A DNA stretch of 64,000 bases from Bacillota bacterium (GCA_030705955.1 JAUZPL010000017.1:1-64000), one strand, 5' to 3'; positions 8,779-18,842 are shown, counted from the first letter of the stretch. Notes: generated from the sequence alone by a model not told the origin. Numbers and translations: made by a program.

Positions 8779-9243
8779 TTGGGGAAAATACAGTATATCA
8801 ACGATTTGAAGAAATGGGAGCAAGAATTTCGTTTTTACCATTCGGTAACGGTTCGTTTTTCCGAAACTGATATGTTTGGCCATTTAAACAATACCATTCC
8901 TTTCGTATATTTTGAGGGGGCTAGAATTGAATACTTTCATACCCTTGGATTTATGCAGGACTGGGTTTTGCCGGAAAGTGATACTATTCCAGTTGTTGCA
9001 GATCTTCAATGTGATTTTTTACAACAAGTATTTTTTAATGAACAATTAAAAATATATGTAAAAGCCAGTATAGTAGGTAATTCTTCTGTTGATCTTCACT
9101 ATATGGGAAAAAAAGAGGACCATTCAATTTGTTTTGTTGGCAGGGGAACGATGGTTCAAATTTCAAAAAGGACAGGTAAGAGTATTCCTTGGACAGAGCT
9201 TATGCGTCAACTGTTGGAAAAAGATGTACCTGTCCAATTATAA
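8779..9243 (+). CDS. ysmA: acyl-CoA thioesterase, hotdog fold (YsmA)
   Basis: A probable 4-hydroxybenzoyl-CoA/acyl-CoA thioesterase family enzyme of about 154 residues. The motif VRFSETDMFGHLNNTIPFVYFEGAR is typical of YbgC/FadM-like hotdog enzymes; the Asp in ETDMFGHLNN is the usual catalytic residue. The substrate is unknown. Its place just upstream of gerE matches B. subtilis ysmA. The Shine-Dalgarno AAGGAG is at 8764-8769: ATG 8770 and ATG 8773 lie too close, whereas TTG 8779 is 9 nt away, so TTG is the likely start, though the ATGs cannot be excluded. Confidence 0.85.
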   Translation: MGKIQYINDLKKWEQEFRFYHSVTVRFSETDMFGHLNNTIPFVYFEGARIEYFHTLGFMQDWVLPESDTIPVVADLQCDFLQQVFFNEQLKIYVKASIVGNSSVDLHYMGKKEDHSICFVGRGTMVQISKRTGKSIPWTELMRQLLEKDVPVQL

Positions 9244-9297
9244 AATCTTTTTTTGCACATTTTTTTAAAAAATAGACTCCTTTAAGGAAATGTATTC

Positions 9298-9325
9298 ACT
9301 CCATTAACCCTGTTCACATATGATA
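9298..9325 (+). promoter_or_regulatory. putative sigma-K promoter for gerE
   Basis: CATATGATA (9317-9325) fits the sigma-K -10 consensus CATAnnnTA, with an AC-containing -35 near 9298. In B. subtilis gerE is transcribed by sigma-K in the mother cell. The -35 match is weak. Confidence 0.5.
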
Positions 9326-9388
9326 TGGTGACTAAATATATACCCACCCCATGGTTCATACTGGCGAAGGCAAGGAGGGTTACAATAC

Positions 9389-9613
9389 TTGAAAGAGAAT
9401 GAATATACTCACAAGCCACTACTCACCAAACGAGAAAGGGAAGTATTCGAACTGTTAGTACAAGATAAAACAACAAAAGAAATCGCTGGTGAATTGTTTA
9501 TAAGCGAGAAAACAGTTCGAAATCATATTTCAAATGCTATGCAAAAGCTTGGCGTAAAAGGGCGATCACAAGCAGTTGTAGAGCTCCTTCGAATGGGAGA
9601 GCTAGAACTTTGA
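9389..9613 (+). CDS. gerE: spore germination/coat transcription factor GerE
   Basis: GerE is the last regulator of the mother-cell cascade. It activates and represses sigma-K-dependent spore coat genes. The 74-residue product is almost identical to the B. subtilis protein and is essentially a single LuxR-type helix-turn-helix domain ([12 protein letters not shown]... [29 protein letters not shown]) with no receiver domain. It starts at TTG 9389, 9 nt after AAGGAGGG. A sigma-K-like promoter lies upstream and an inverted repeat downstream, so it is probably monocistronic. Confidence 0.97.
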   Translation: MKENEYTHKPLLTKREREVFELLVQDKTTKEIAGELFISEKTVRNHISNAMQKLGVKGRSQAVVELLRMGELEL

Positions 9614-9616
9614 TCC

Positions 9617-9644
9617 TGACCGGCTTCCAATTTGGAAGCCGGTT
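9617..9644 (+). terminator. inverted repeat after gerE
   Basis: ACCGGCTTCC and GGAAGCCGGT form a stable stem starting a few bases after the gerE stop. Only a short T/A-rich tail follows, so termination is likely but not canonical. Confidence 0.65.
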
Positions 9645-9762
9645 AAATTTATTGGGTATGGAATATTGTCATATGACTTATAATCTTTTCTTGAATTTTT
9701 TAAGAAAAAAGGTGAAAATAAGAGCAAGATTAGGTTTATATTATAGGAGTGTTGTATTCATT

Positions 9763-10218
9763 ATGAAAATAGAAAATTCGCCTCAAGTAAATGGGGATAT
9801 GGTGGCAACCATTGAAAAGGAATTACGTTACATAGCCGCGCTTATTAAACAAAAGGGAAGAGAAATTTTAAGTAATTACACGATAACACCCCCACAGTTT
9901 GTAGCTTTACAATGGCTTTTTGAAGATGGGGACATGACAATTGGGGAATTATCTAATAAAATGTTTCTAGCCTGCAGTACAACCACAGATCTTGTTGATA
10001 GAATGGAAAAAAACCAGTTATTAATGAGAGTAAAGGATACAAATGATCGCAGGGTTGTGAGAATTCACTTATTAGATGAAGGAAAAAGAATTATTGATGA
10101 AGTTATTAAAAAACGACAACTATACCTAGAAGAAATTTTAAGTAATTTTTCTGGAGAAGAAACGAAGCTTCTTCAAAGTAGTTTATTAAAATTACATCAA
10201 GAAATGCGGAAAGAATGA
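9763..10218 (+). CDS. ysmB: MarR family transcriptional regulator (YsmB)
   Basis: A winged-helix DNA-binding protein of about 151 residues; its targets are unknown. The MarR pattern is clear: [70 protein letters not shown], with the wing around [10 protein letters not shown]. It corresponds to B. subtilis ysmB between gerE and murI. The frame is open to 9610, but that segment overlaps the gerE terminator, so ATG 9763 is taken. The nearest GGAG is 13 nt upstream, longer than usual. The gap to murI is only 10 bp, suggesting co-transcription. Confidence 0.88.
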   Translation: MKIENSPQVNGDMVATIEKELRYIAALIKQKGREILSNYTITPPQFVALQWLFEDGDMTIGELSNKMFLACSTTTDLVDRMEKNQLLMRVKDTNDRRVVRIHLLDEGKRIIDEVIKKRQLYLEEILSNFSGEETKLLQSSLLKLHQEMRKE

Positions 10219-10228
10219 GGCGGGAATT

Positions 10229-11023
10229 TTGAAACAACCAATTGGTGTCATTGATTCAGGTGTTGGTGGACTAACTGTTGCAAAAGAAATGATGAGACAG
10301 TTACCAAATGAGCAAATTATTTATTTAGGGGATACTGCACGATGCCCTTATGGCCCTAGATCAAGTAAAGAGGTTAAGAAATTTACCTGGGAAATGACTT
10401 CCTTTTTGCTGCAAAAAAAAATAAAAATGCTTGTCATCGCCTGTAACACGGCAACTGCAGCAGCACTAGGAGAAATTCGAAGGGAATTATCAATTCCCGT
10501 TCTAGGTGTGATCAACCCGGGTGCACGTGCAGCAATAAAAAAGACTAAAAATTATCGTGTGGGAATTATAGGAACAGAAGTAACAGTAAATAGTGGGGCA
10601 TACGAGAGAGCATTGAAATCATTAAATAGCCGTCTATTTGTTAAGGCCCTAGCATGCCCAAAATTTGTACCACTTGTGGAAAGCGGAGAATATTCTGGTC
10701 TAGTTGCAATGAAAATTGTCGAGGAATCCTTAAAGCCATTATTAAATCAGAATCTAGATACCCTTATTTTGGGCTGTACCCATTACCCGCTATTAGAGCC
10801 ACTTATTAAAGATTTTATGGGTGACAGAATAAATGTCATTAGCTCTGGTGATGAAACAGCTAGAGAAATTAGTGCAATTCTTCAATACAAATGCATGTTA
10901 AGCACGAATGAAGAAGATCCATGTCATGAATTCTACACAACAGGTTCACGTGTGATTTTTTCTAAAATTGCCACAGAGTGGCTGGAAACCCCTATTGAAA
11001 ATGTAAAAACTATAAAATTGTAA
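10229..11023 (+). CDS. murI: glutamate racemase
   Basis: It converts L-glutamate to D-glutamate for peptidoglycan (and for poly-gamma-glutamate in bacilli that make it). The 264-residue cofactor-independent racemase has the catalytic pair Cys72 (ACNTAT) and Cys183 (GCTHYP), and the N-terminal [10 protein letters not shown] motif (Asp9, Ser10). It starts at TTG 10229, with GAGGCGGG upstream. It corresponds to B. subtilis racE, in the same place between ysmB and gerM. Confidence 0.96.
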   Translation: MKQPIGVIDSGVGGLTVAKEMMRQLPNEQIIYLGDTARCPYGPRSSKEVKKFTWEMTSFLLQKKIKMLVIACNTATAAALGEIRRELSIPVLGVINPGARAAIKKTKNYRVGIIGTEVTVNSGAYERALKSLNSRLFVKALACPKFVPLVESGEYSGLVAMKIVEESLKPLLNQNLDTLILGCTHYPLLEPLIKDFMGDRINVISSGDETAREISAILQYKCMLSTNEEDPCHEFYTTGSRVIFSKIATEWLETPIENVKTIKL

Positions 11024-11026
11024 AAG

Positions 11027-11060
11027 GAAAATGGTCTAAGCTGAATGCTAGACCATTTTT
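11027..11060 (+). terminator. murI terminator
   Basis: AAATGGTCTA and TAGACCATTT form a 10-bp stem over a 10-nt loop, followed by TTTTCTTTTC. Confidence 0.88.
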
Positions 11061-11165
11061 CTTTTCATAATTCTAAAAAGAATGTCCAATTTTCTTTCTA
11101 AAGGCGGTCTAAATTTGTACAAGTATCGTATATATGGTAGTACAAACTGTCTTGGAGGGATTCCT

Positions 11166-12221
11166 ATGAATAAAAATAAAACAACCATGCTTGTTTCTGC
11201 GGTTTTTGCATCCTCTGTTTTAATGTCAGGATGCGGGTTGTTTGGAAATGAAGTGCAAAAGAAAATTGATCCGCCAAAAGATGTTTCTATTTCAAAGGAT
11301 AGCAGCACCACAGCTAGCTCAACTAAAAAAACAGCAGGAACGAAGACAGAAGTAACGGTCAAAACAGAGTTATACCTGATTGATAAAGATGGATATGTTG
11401 TTCCACAAACACTAGCACTTCCGAAGACAAATTCAGTTGCAACACAAGCACTGGATTATCTTGTAGCAGATGGTCCGGTTTCTAATGTTCTGCCAAATGG
11501 ATTCAGACCAGTATTGCCAGCAGGAACTGAAGCCTCTGTTTCTATTAATGATGGAATAGCTAAAGTCGATTTTTCTAAAGAATTTAAAAATTATAAGGCA
11601 GCAGATGAAATGAAAATATTGCAATCCATTACATGGACGTTGACACAATTTAACACTGTAAAAAGTGTACAGATTTCAATGAATGGAAAAGAATTAACCA
11701 AAATGCCTGTGGCTGATACGCCAATCAGCGAAAACCTATCAAGGGCAAGTGGAATAAATATTGATACTTCCAATGTTTTAGATATTACAAATACAAGACC
11801 TGTTACTGTTTATTATATTGGCGGAGAAGAAGGCTCCTATTATTATGTACCTGTAACAAAAAGGGTAAGCAATACTGAAAAAGATAATGTTGTTGCCGCA
11901 GTAAATGAACTAGTAAAAGGGCCAAATGAATCATCAGATCTTGTAACTGATTTTATGCCAGATGTTAAACTTCGTGAAGCTCCTAAGGTTGAAAATGGGA
12001 AAGTAACACTAGACTTTAACAATTCAATCTATGGAAGCTTTGATAAAAAGGTCATTTCGCAGCATTTGCTTGATTCACTTGTTCTTTCTTTGACAGAGCA
12101 GACAGGAATTAATCAAGTAGAAGTTCTAGTGAATGGAAAAGCAGATTTAGTGAATGAAAAGGGAAAAAAACTGACTGCACCTGTTATGCGTCCTGAAAAA
12201 GTAAATACAGGTAGTTTTTAA
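11166..12221 (+). CDS. gerM: spore formation/germination lipoprotein GerM
   Basis: GerM is a lipoprotein needed for normal sporulation and spore germination in B. subtilis, where it acts at the outer forespore/mother-cell interface. The 351-residue product has a lipoprotein signal peptide with lipobox LMSGC (Cys23), a Ser/Thr/Lys-rich linker, and two GerMN domains (about 60-185 and 200-335). Each repeats the pattern TLALPKTNSVATQALDYLV / VPVTKRVSNTEKDNVVAAVNELV. The frame extends back to 11082, but ATG 11166 follows GGAGGG (11154-11159) and gives the signal peptide directly. It lies between murI and rph as in B. subtilis. Confidence 0.95.
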   Translation: MNKNKTTMLVSAVFASSVLMSGCGLFGNEVQKKIDPPKDVSISKDSSTTASSTKKTAGTKTEVTVKTELYLIDKDGYVVPQTLALPKTNSVATQALDYLVADGPVSNVLPNGFRPVLPAGTEASVSINDGIAKVDFSKEFKNYKAADEMKILQSITWTLTQFNTVKSVQISMNGKELTKMPVADTPISENLSRASGINIDTSNVLDITNTRPVTVYYIGGEEGSYYYVPVTKRVSNTEKDNVVAAVNELVKGPNESSDLVTDFMPDVKLREAPKVENGKVTLDFNNSIYGSFDKKVISQHLLDSLVLSLTEQTGINQVEVLVNGKADLVNEKGKKLTAPVMRPEKVNTGSF

Positions 12222-12311
12222 AAAAAATTTTTTTGTTATACTATATAATGATAATGAGAGAGGTTGGCCAGTGCCACCTCTTCTTTGTTTGAAATTGAAG
12301 GAGGAATTATT

Positions 12312-13067
12312 GTGCGTGTTGATGGCAGAGAGCCTTTACAATTAAGATCCATACATATTGAAACAAATTATTTAAAACATCCAGAAGGATCTGTTCTAAT
12401 ATCTGTAGGGAATACAAAGGTTATTTGTTCTGCAAGTATAGAAGATCGTGTTCCTCCGTTTATGCGTGGCGAAGGAAAAGGGTGGATTACCGCTGAATAT
12501 TCAATGCTTCCAAGAGCAACGGAGCAAAGAAATATTAGAGAGTCCTCAAAAGGAAAGGTTTCTGGACGTACGATGGAGATTCAACGCTTAATTGGACGTG
12601 CACTTCGTGCTATTGTTGATTTAAGTGCGATTGGGGAAAGGACAGTTTGGATCGATTGTGACGTTATTCAAGCTGATGGAGGAACAAGAACCGCCTCAAT
12701 CACTGGTGCATTTGTGGCTATGGCCTATGCTTTAAATACATTAGCAGAAAAAAAAGCTTTACATAAGTTTCCAATAACTGAATTTCTTGCTGCAACAAGT
12801 GTAGGAATTTTAGAGGATAATCAAATTGTATTAGATTTAAATTATTCTGAAGATTCTAGCGCCCAGGTAGACATGAACATCGTTATGACCGGAAATGGAG
12901 AATTTGTAGAATTACAAGGTACAGGAGAAGAATCTACTTTTTCCTACTCACAGCTTCAAGATTTATTAAATGCTGGTCAAGAAGGGTTAATGGAGCTGTT
13001 TGAGTATCAAAAACAGGCTTTGGGAGAGGAAATTACTAAAAAAATTGAAGATAGAAAAAAGAAATAG
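12312..13067 (+). CDS. rph: ribonuclease PH
   Basis: A phosphorolytic 3'-5' exoribonuclease that trims tRNA 3' ends; it is active as a hexamer. The 251-residue protein has the RNase PH fold with [41 protein letters not shown] and [22 protein letters not shown] (phosphate-binding and catalytic region). The frame is open to 12264, but AAGGAGG (12298-12304) is 7 nt before GTG 12312, and VRVDGRE matches the usual N terminus. It forms a tight cluster with rdgB (12 bp) and ysnB. Confidence 0.96.
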   Translation: MRVDGREPLQLRSIHIETNYLKHPEGSVLISVGNTKVICSASIEDRVPPFMRGEGKGWITAEYSMLPRATEQRNIRESSKGKVSGRTMEIQRLIGRALRAIVDLSAIGERTVWIDCDVIQADGGTRTASITGAFVAMAYALNTLAEKKALHKFPITEFLAATSVGILEDNQIVLDLNYSEDSSAQVDMNIVMTGNGEFVELQGTGEESTFSYSQLQDLLNAGQEGLMELFEYQKQALGEEITKKIEDRKKK

Positions 13068-13079
13068 AGGAGAATTCTA

Positions 13080-13691
13080 ATGAAGGAAGTCATTGTGGCA
13101 ACAAAAAATCCCGGAAAGGCAAAAGAGTTTGAGAGTATTTTTGCTTCAAGAGGTTTTGTTGTCAAAACTTTACTTGATTATCCGGAAATCGATGATATCG
13201 AGGAAACAGGTCAGTCTTTTGAAGAAAATGCAGTTTTAAAAGCTGAGGCTGTTTCGAAAGAGCTAAATAAGATTGTGATAAGTGATGATTCAGGCTTGAT
13301 TGTCGATGCATTAGAGGGAAGGCCAGGTATTTATTCTGCTCGCTATGCTGGGGAGGAGAAAAATGACCAAGCAAATATCGATAAGGTTCTTGATGAATTA
13401 AAAAATGCTCCGACTGAAAAAAGAACAGCTCGTTTTTATTGTGCGCTTGCGGTAGCTTCCCCTGGTCAAAAAACGTTCACCGTATCTGGAACATGTGAAG
13501 GTTTCATTCTTGGAGAGAAAAGGGGCTCAAATGGTTTCGGATATGATCCAATATTTTTTGTAAAGGAAAAGAATCTGTCTATGGCGGAATTGACTTCAGA
13601 GGAGAAGAATCAGATAAGTCATAGGGCGAATGCACTGAGGAAACTTGATCATCTTATAGATACTATTCTTGAAAGAGCTGGTAATAAATGA
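13080..13691 (+). CDS. rdgB: XTP/dITP diphosphatase (non-canonical purine NTP pyrophosphatase)
   Basis: A house-cleaning enzyme that hydrolyses dITP, XTP and related deaminated nucleotides to the monophosphate, keeping them out of nucleic acids. The 203-residue protein has the HAM1 signatures [12 protein letters not shown] at the N terminus, [23 protein letters not shown] (catalytic Asp), and [11 protein letters not shown] plus [10 protein letters not shown] near the C terminus. Corresponds to B. subtilis ysnA. The RBS AGAGGAG precedes ATG 13080. The stop overlaps the ysnB start by 4 nt, so the two are translationally coupled. Confidence 0.95.
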   Translation: MKEVIVATKNPGKAKEFESIFASRGFVVKTLLDYPEIDDIEETGQSFEENAVLKAEAVSKELNKIVISDDSGLIVDALEGRPGIYSARYAGEEKNDQANIDKVLDELKNAPTEKRTARFYCALAVASPGQKTFTVSGTCEGFILGEKRGSNGFGYDPIFFVKEKNLSMAELTSEEKNQISHRANALRKLDHLIDTILERAGNK

Positions 13692-14212
13692 GTAAAGTTT
13701 TAGTTGTAAGCGATAGTCATGGATTGACGAAGGAACTTGAAATATTAAAAGCAAGGCATTTAGGTGAGGTTGATGCGTTCATACACTGTGGAGATTCCCA
13801 GCTAATGCCCGACCATAATTCCATTACCGGCTATGTGACAGTTATGGGGAATTGTGATTATGAAGGGTTTCCTTTAGAAACGACAATTGAAGTGGCAGGT
13901 CATAGGCTTTTTATTACACATGGTCATACATTTTCCGTGAAATCATCCTTAATGACATTAAATTATCGCGCAACCGAAATGGATGCAGATATTGTTTGTT
14001 TTGGTCACTCCCACGTTTTAGGGGCTGAAGTTATTAGCGAAAAGCTTTTTTTAAATCCAGGAAGCATTCGCTTACCACGTGAACGTTTCGAAAAAACGTA
14101 TATGATTCTTGAATTTAAGGATGAGACTATTAAGCTGTCAGTTTTTGAATTAAAAGGGAAGGAAATGACTGAACTATCCCGTGAATTTGTATTGCCAATA
14201 AAAAAGAAATGA
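13688..14212 (+). CDS. ysnB: YsnB/MJ0936-type metallophosphoesterase
   Basis: A 174-residue calcineurin-like phosphoesterase with the dinuclear metal motifs SDSHG near residue 8, HCGDSQ near 33, GNCDYE near 53, THGH near 77, and FGHSH near 100. Members of this YfcE/MJ0936-like group cleave phosphodiesters in vitro; the cellular substrate of YsnB is not known to me. Its ATG overlaps the rdgB stop (ATGA), so it is the last gene of the rph-rdgB-ysnB cluster, as in B. subtilis. Confidence 0.92.
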   Translation: MSKVLVVSDSHGLTKELEILKARHLGEVDAFIHCGDSQLMPDHNSITGYVTVMGNCDYEGFPLETTIEVAGHRLFITHGHTFSVKSSLMTLNYRATEMDADIVCFGHSHVLGAEVISEKLFLNPGSIRLPRERFEKTYMILEFKDETIKLSVFELKGKEMTELSREFVLPIKKK

Positions 14213-14221
14213 CATAGGATA

Positions 14222-14250
14222 AGGGAGAGAGGAATAAATTCTCTCTCCCA
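14222..14250. repeat. inverted repeat after ysnB
   Basis: A perfect 9-bp stem, GGGAGAGAG and CTCTCTCCC, over a 9-nt loop. There is no T run after it, so it is not a canonical terminator, though it could stabilise the mRNA 3' end. Confidence 0.7.
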
Positions 14251-14275
14251 ATTCAAATAAACCTTAAAAATTATA

Positions 14276-14304
14276 TTGACATTTAAAAATTTGACTAATA
14301 TAAT
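14276..14304 (+). promoter_or_regulatory. consensus sigma-A promoter for tRNA-Arg
   Basis: TTGACA (14276-14281), exactly 17 bp, TATAAT (14299-14304): a perfect match to the consensus, 45 bp upstream of the tRNA. Confidence 0.92.
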
Positions 14305-14349
14305 AAAACTTGTCTTTGAAAAAAATATATTGTATTTCTAACTTATTAT

Positions 14350-14426
14350 GTCCCAGTAGCTCAGCAGGATAGAGCAACGGCCTTCTAAGCCGTGTGTCGG
14401 GGGTTCGAATCCCTCCTGGGACGCCA
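14350..14426 (+). tRNA. tRNA-Arg (anticodon UCU)
   Basis: Acceptor arms GTCCCAG (14350-14356) and CTGGGAC (14416-14422) pair fully, with discriminator G and an encoded CCA (14424-14426). The D arm (AGCTCAGCAGGATAGAGC), the anticodon stem ACGGC/GCCGT with loop CTTCTAA, and the T loop GTTCGAATCCC are all intact. Anticodon TCT reads AGA/AGG arginine codons. Transcribed singly from a consensus promoter. Confidence 0.97.
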
Positions 14427-14453
14427 TTGTATATTTAAATAGGACTACATACT

Positions 14454-14482
14454 AACTCATTCTGATGGAATGAGTTTTTTTC
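14454..14482 (+). terminator. tRNA-Arg terminator
   Basis: AACTCATTC and GAATGAGTT form a 9-bp stem over TGATG, followed by a T run. Confidence 0.93.
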
Positions 14483-14550
14483 ATTTTTTGTCTTTTCCAT
14501 TTTTCCATGCTAAACTATTTTTCAATAACACATTAGGGCGGTAAAATGAT

Positions 14551-15576
14551 ATGAAAAAACGGGGACCAGTTAAACACAAAGAGAATGTAATCTACTTTCC
14601 CGGACTTGAGAAGCGTTTGACTGAAAAAGGACTTGAAAGTTTACATAAGAAAAAATATAAAGAGGCAATAGACTTTTTAGAGGATGCGAGAGATCATGAC
14701 CCTGAAAATGAAGATGTTTTAATCGGTCTTGTTCTAGCTTATTTCGAGGCATCTTCACTAAAAAAAGCCAAAGATTTAGCAAATGAAATGCTTTTAAAGG
14801 GAATTGGCGAATACCTGCAAATGGTTGACCTTTATTTAACCATTCTTATTCAATTACACGAATATAGCGAAATTGTATCCACGATAGAAGCTTTATTAGA
14901 GGAAAGGGAAATTCCCCCAGAAAAACAAGAGCATTTTGTCACCATATTACAATTTAGCAGGCGAATGGCTGAAAGTAACCCGTCAATCAAAAATGATGAT
15001 TCCGAAAAAGAAGAGGTCCAACAAGCCTTTGATCTAATATCTATTCAAGACCTAAAAGAGCAAATGCTCTATATTTCTTCATTATCCGAAAAAAATATTC
15101 GTCCCTATTTAAATGAAATACAAGAGTACTTAAAGGGGAAATCTGGACATCCTTTCATAAAAACGATGCTTCTAAACGTTTTAATGGAACAGGAATATGA
15201 TCAAAAACTAATGGTTGAAAAGTTTAATCGGCAAATAGAAGTAACTCCCACAGAGCTTGAAGAAATAAAATCTCAAGAAAAAATGATGGAAATAGAAGAA
15301 ATCTTAAAGGAAAGGGTAGAAAGTCATAATCCAATTCTTTTTGAAAATATCAAAAGCCTAATGGAAAGATATTTTTTTATGTACTATCCATTTAGTCTTG
15401 AGCCGGCAGAACCGGCTATCTGGGCTTCGGCATTTCACTTTGTTGTATTAGAATACTATGGGGAAGAACCAAGAGTGGAAGAATTCACCTCAGAATATGG
15501 GATTGAAAACGAAAGTCTCTCTATTGCTCTTATGAAAATCAGGGAAATAGAAGAAATTTCATACCCTATTATTTAG
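14551..15576 (+). CDS. ysoA: TPR-repeat protein (YsoA)
   Basis: A 341-residue cytoplasmic tetratricopeptide-repeat protein of unknown function, found just upstream of tig as in B. subtilis ysoA. TPR-like helix pairs are visible at about 20-100 (KGLESLHKKKYKEAIDFLEDARDHDPENEDVLIGLVLAYFEASSLKKAKDLANEMLL). The middle is a charged helical segment, and the C-terminal region (about 270-341) carries a YYGEEP-type conserved block. There is no signal peptide or membrane segment. The ribosome binding site before ATG 14551 is weak (GGGCGG). It presumably acts as a protein-interaction scaffold; that is inference. Confidence 0.85.
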   Translation: MKKRGPVKHKENVIYFPGLEKRLTEKGLESLHKKKYKEAIDFLEDARDHDPENEDVLIGLVLAYFEASSLKKAKDLANEMLLKGIGEYLQMVDLYLTILIQLHEYSEIVSTIEALLEEREIPPEKQEHFVTILQFSRRMAESNPSIKNDDSEKEEVQQAFDLISIQDLKEQMLYISSLSEKNIRPYLNEIQEYLKGKSGHPFIKTMLLNVLMEQEYDQKLMVEKFNRQIEVTPTELEEIKSQEKMMEIEEILKERVESHNPILFENIKSLMERYFFMYYPFSLEPAEPAIWASAFHFVVLEYYGEEPRVEEFTSEYGIENESLSIALMKIREIEEISYPII

Positions 15577-15585
15577 GGCAGAATG

Positions 15586-15613
15586 TTGAAAGAAATCAAA
15601 CGTATGTTATAAT
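15586..15613 (+). promoter_or_regulatory. sigma-A promoter for tig
   Basis: TTGAAA (15586-15591), 16-bp spacer, TATAAT (15608-15613), with TG at the extended -10 position. Confidence 0.85.
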
Positions 15614-15731
15614 ATAATGGTTGCATTGTGTAAATAAACCTAATTTACAGCAAAAATGGATATGATGAATAGAACATATTCGACCAATTCGTAACAAATG
15701 AAATGATAATAGATTGTTGGAGGGAAAAAAT

Positions 15732-17009
15732 ATGACTGCTAAATGGGAAAAATTAGAAGGTAATAGCGGTATCCTTACTGTAGAAGTAAGTGCTGAAAAA
15801 GTAAATGAAGGCTTAGACGCTGCTTTTAAAAAGGTTGTTAAACAAGTAAGTGTACCAGGTTTCCGTAAAGGGAAAATGCCTCGTGGAATGTTTGAAAAGC
15901 GTTTTGGTGTAGAATCATTGTATCAAGATGCATTAGATATTCTTCTTCCAGAATTATACACACAAGCTATTGAAGAGACAGGAATCGAGCCAATCGACCG
16001 TCCAGAGATTGATATTGAACAAATGGAAAAAGGTAAAGTACTTATTTTTAAAGCAACTGTTATCGTTAAGCCTGAAGCAAAATTAGGCGAATATAAAGGC
16101 TTAGAAGTAGAAGACTTCGATACAACCGTTACAGAAGAAGATGTTAATAAAGAACTTGAAACACTTCAAAATCGTCAAGCAGAGCTTGTTGTAAAAGAAG
16201 AAGGAAAAGCTGAAAATGGTGACACTGTTGTCATTGATTTTGAAGGTTTTGTAAATGATGAAGCATTTGAAGGCGGAAAAGGAGAAAATTATTCTCTTGA
16301 AATAGGCACTGGATCCTTTATTCCTGGCTTCGAAGAGCAATTGGTTGGAACAGCTGCTGGTGAATCAACAGAAGTGAATGTTACATTCCCAGAAGAATAT
16401 CATGCTGCTGAACTTGCTGGTAAACCTGCAGTGTTCAAAGTAACTGTCCATGAAATTAAAGCAAAAGAACTTCCTGCATTAGATGATGAATTTGCTAAAG
16501 ATGTAGATGATGAAGTTGAAACATTAGATGAATTAAAAGGAAAGATTAAAGCTCGCTTACAAGACGAGAAAAATCATGAGGCTGAACACCATCTTCAAGA
16601 TTCATTAATTGAAAAAGCGGTTGCAGGTGTTGAAGTTGAACTTCCAGCTGTTATGGTTGAAACCGAAATCAATCGTATGATGCAAGAATTTGAACAGCGC
16701 TTACAAACGCAAGGGATGAACCTTGAATTGTACTTCCAATTCTCAGGACAGGATGAAAGTGCACTTCGTGAGCAAATGAAGGAAGAAGCTGAAAATCGTG
16801 TTCGTGTCAATTTGACATTAGAAGCAATTGCAAAGGCTGAAAATCTTGTGGCAACAGATGAAGATGTGAATGCTGAGCTTGAAAAAATGGCTCAAATGTA
16901 CAACATGACTGTTGAAAATATTAAAAACGCACTAGGTGGCCTAGAGGGTATTAAATCAGACCTTAAACTTAAAAAAGCAGTTGATTTCCTTATTGCAAAT
17001 AAAAAATAA
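15732..17009 (+). CDS. tig: trigger factor, ribosome-associated chaperone
   Basis: Trigger factor binds ribosomal protein L23 at the exit tunnel and protects nascent chains; its middle domain has peptidyl-prolyl isomerase activity. The 425-residue protein has the N-terminal ribosome-binding domain with [17 protein letters not shown] (about 43-60), an FKBP-type domain at about 150-245 ([20 protein letters not shown]... [16 protein letters not shown]), and a helical C-terminal chaperone domain. A TTG at 15714 opens the frame further, but GGAGGG directly precedes ATG 15732 at proper spacing. It has its own promoter and terminator, followed by clpX. Confidence 0.97.
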   Translation: MTAKWEKLEGNSGILTVEVSAEKVNEGLDAAFKKVVKQVSVPGFRKGKMPRGMFEKRFGVESLYQDALDILLPELYTQAIEETGIEPIDRPEIDIEQMEKGKVLIFKATVIVKPEAKLGEYKGLEVEDFDTTVTEEDVNKELETLQNRQAELVVKEEGKAENGDTVVIDFEGFVNDEAFEGGKGENYSLEIGTGSFIPGFEEQLVGTAAGESTEVNVTFPEEYHAAELAGKPAVFKVTVHEIKAKELPALDDEFAKDVDDEVETLDELKGKIKARLQDEKNHEAEHHLQDSLIEKAVAGVEVELPAVMVETEINRMMQEFEQRLQTQGMNLELYFQFSGQDESALREQMKEEAENRVRVNLTLEAIAKAENLVATDEDVNAELEKMAQMYNMTVENIKNALGGLEGIKSDLKLKKAVDFLIANKK

Positions 17010-17050
17010 TTAGAAATATAGTTTTTTTAAACAATTCACAAATATTTCAT

Positions 17051-17085
17051 AACAAGGCACGATTTTATCGTGCCTTGTTTTATAC
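17051..17085 (+). terminator. tig terminator
   Basis: AACAAGGCACGAT and ATCGTGCCTTGTT form a 13-bp stem with a T-rich tail. Confidence 0.93.
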
Positions 17086-17572
17086 AATATGGAAATTACA
17101 TATTATAATAGTAATAGGGCTGGAAAAAACTTAACATAGGGTATTCGTGAAAATTGAATCCAAAATGATTTATTTATTTGATTAATGGTTAAGCTTAATG
17201 AGTACATAATCTTTTTATGCAACTGTGAAATCCACTTTGAATGCATAAAACCCAAAGGCATTTGCCTCATATTTCGTTCGTAAGCAATTAACAAGAAAAG
17301 TTGAGCAAGAAACATGTAGTCCTGAGAGTTTTTATTTCCGGTCCGCTTAATAAATATGTTACAATGCAATACATAACGTTTGAATCGAAGGGAAAAGCTC
17401 ACTTTTTATGAACCCGCTATGGATGGATAAGGGAGATATTTAGATTATTCTATCTTCGTAATGGTTGGTTAGGAAATACAAAGAATTTGCGGTGCAACTT
17501 CCCAAACCTGTGTTTTTTCTACTTGTTATTTGCAGATTTTTAGTGATTGATTAGTTTTCAAGGGGTGAAAGG
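17086..17572. other. tig-clpX intergenic region
   Basis: 487 bp without a supported gene. An extended -10 (TG at 17357-17358, TACAAT at 17360-17365) is the best clpX promoter candidate, but its -35 is poor. A 99-codon reverse-strand frame at 17103-17402 has no ribosome binding site and no recognisable similarity. No hairpin terminator or riboswitch is obvious in the rest. Confidence 0.5.
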
Positions 17573-18838
17573 ATGTTTAAATTTAATGACGAAAAAGGAC
17601 AATTAAAGTGCTCCTTCTGTGGCAAAACACAGGATCAAGTTCGTAAACTTGTTGCTGGACCAGGAGTATATATTTGTGACGAATGTATTGAACTATGCAC
17701 AGAGATTGTGGAAGAAGAGCTTGGAACAGAAGAAGAAGTAGAATTTAAAGATGTGCCAAAGCCAAAGGAAATTTGCGAAATTTTGGATGAATATGTAATC
17801 GGACAGGATCAAGCAAAAAAATCGCTATCTGTGGCTGTGTATAATCACTATAAACGCATTAATTCTAACAGCAAAATTGATGATGTTGAGCTTTCTAAGA
17901 GTAATATTTGTATGATTGGACCTACTGGAAGTGGAAAAACCTTATTGGCTCAGACTTTAGCTAGGATTTTAAACGTACCATTTGCTATTGCAGATGCAAC
18001 ATCACTTACAGAGGCTGGATATGTTGGAGAAGATGTTGAAAATATCTTGCTTAAGTTAATTCAATCTGCTGATTATGATGTAGAAAAAGCTGAGAAGGGT
18101 ATTATCTATATTGATGAAATTGATAAAATTGCCCGGAAATCAGAAAACCCTTCCATTACCAGAGATGTTTCCGGTGAGGGTGTTCAACAGGCGTTATTAA
18201 AAATTTTAGAGGGTACAGTTGCTAGTGTACCGCCTCAAGGTGGAAGAAAGCATCCACATCAGGAATTCATTCAAATTGATACCACAAACATTTTGTTTAT
18301 TTGCGGTGGAGCTTTTGATGGAATTGAACCAATTATTAAGAGACGTTTAGGACAAAAGGTAATCGGTTTTGGTTCTGACATGAAACAACAAGAAATTGGC
18401 CAAAAAGAGCTTCTTTCAAAAGTGCTTCCTGAAGATTTACTCAGATTCGGTTTAATTCCTGAATTTATTGGTCGTCTTCCAGTCATTGCAAGCCTCGAGC
18501 AGCTTGATGAAGGTGCATTAGTTGAAATCTTAACAAAGCCAAAAAATGCCCTTGTAAAGCAATATCAAAAAATGCTTGAATTGGATAATGTAGAGTTGGA
18601 ATTCGAAGAGGGTGCCTTGACGGAAATTGCTAAAAAAGCAATTGAACGTAAAACAGGTGCACGTGGACTACGTTCTATTATTGAAGGAATTATGTTAGAC
18701 GTAATGTTTGACCTTCCTTCACGTGATGATATTACAAAATGTATTATCACTGGTGAAACTGTGGTGGATAACAGTATTCCTAAGCTTATTTTAGAAGATG
18801 GAACGATTGTTGAAGAAGAAAGAAAAACATCAGCTTAA
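17573..18838 (+). CDS. clpX: ATP-dependent Clp protease ATP-binding subunit ClpX
   Basis: An AAA+ unfoldase that recognises, unfolds and feeds substrates into ClpP. The 421-residue protein has the N-terminal zinc-binding domain (Cys13, Cys16, Cys35, Cys38), Walker A GPTGSGKT, Walker B with IIYIDEID, the pore-loop region after GYVGEDVEN, sensor elements, and an IGFG loop (KVIGFGSD) that docks on ClpP. AGGGGTG lies just upstream of ATG 17573. It sits between tig and lonB as in B. subtilis, and a strong terminator follows. Confidence 0.97.
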   Translation: MFKFNDEKGQLKCSFCGKTQDQVRKLVAGPGVYICDECIELCTEIVEEELGTEEEVEFKDVPKPKEICEILDEYVIGQDQAKKSLSVAVYNHYKRINSNSKIDDVELSKSNICMIGPTGSGKTLLAQTLARILNVPFAIADATSLTEAGYVGEDVENILLKLIQSADYDVEKAEKGIIYIDEIDKIARKSENPSITRDVSGEGVQQALLKILEGTVASVPPQGGRKHPHQEFIQIDTTNILFICGGAFDGIEPIIKRRLGQKVIGFGSDMKQQEIGQKELLSKVLPEDLLRFGLIPEFIGRLPVIASLEQLDEGALVEILTKPKNALVKQYQKMLELDNVELEFEEGALTEIAKKAIERKTGARGLRSIIEGIMLDVMFDLPSRDDITKCIITGETVVDNSIPKLILEDGTIVEEERKTSA

Positions 18839-18842
18839 TGCA

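Noticed and set aside
9610-9762. Longer N terminus for ysmB
   Set aside because: The extension overlaps the gerE terminator hairpin and is absent from the MarR family pattern.
11108-11156. Operator dyad TTTGTAC...GTACAAA before gerM
   Set aside because: A 7-bp dyad with a spacer of about 20 bp is easily expected by chance in AT-rich DNA, and no regulator is implied.
14222-14250. Intrinsic terminator after ysnB
   Set aside because: The stem is good, but no T run follows on either strand.
17103-17402. Reverse-strand frame of 99 codons between tig and clpX
   Set aside because: The GTG start has no Shine-Dalgarno, and the sequence resembles no protein I know.
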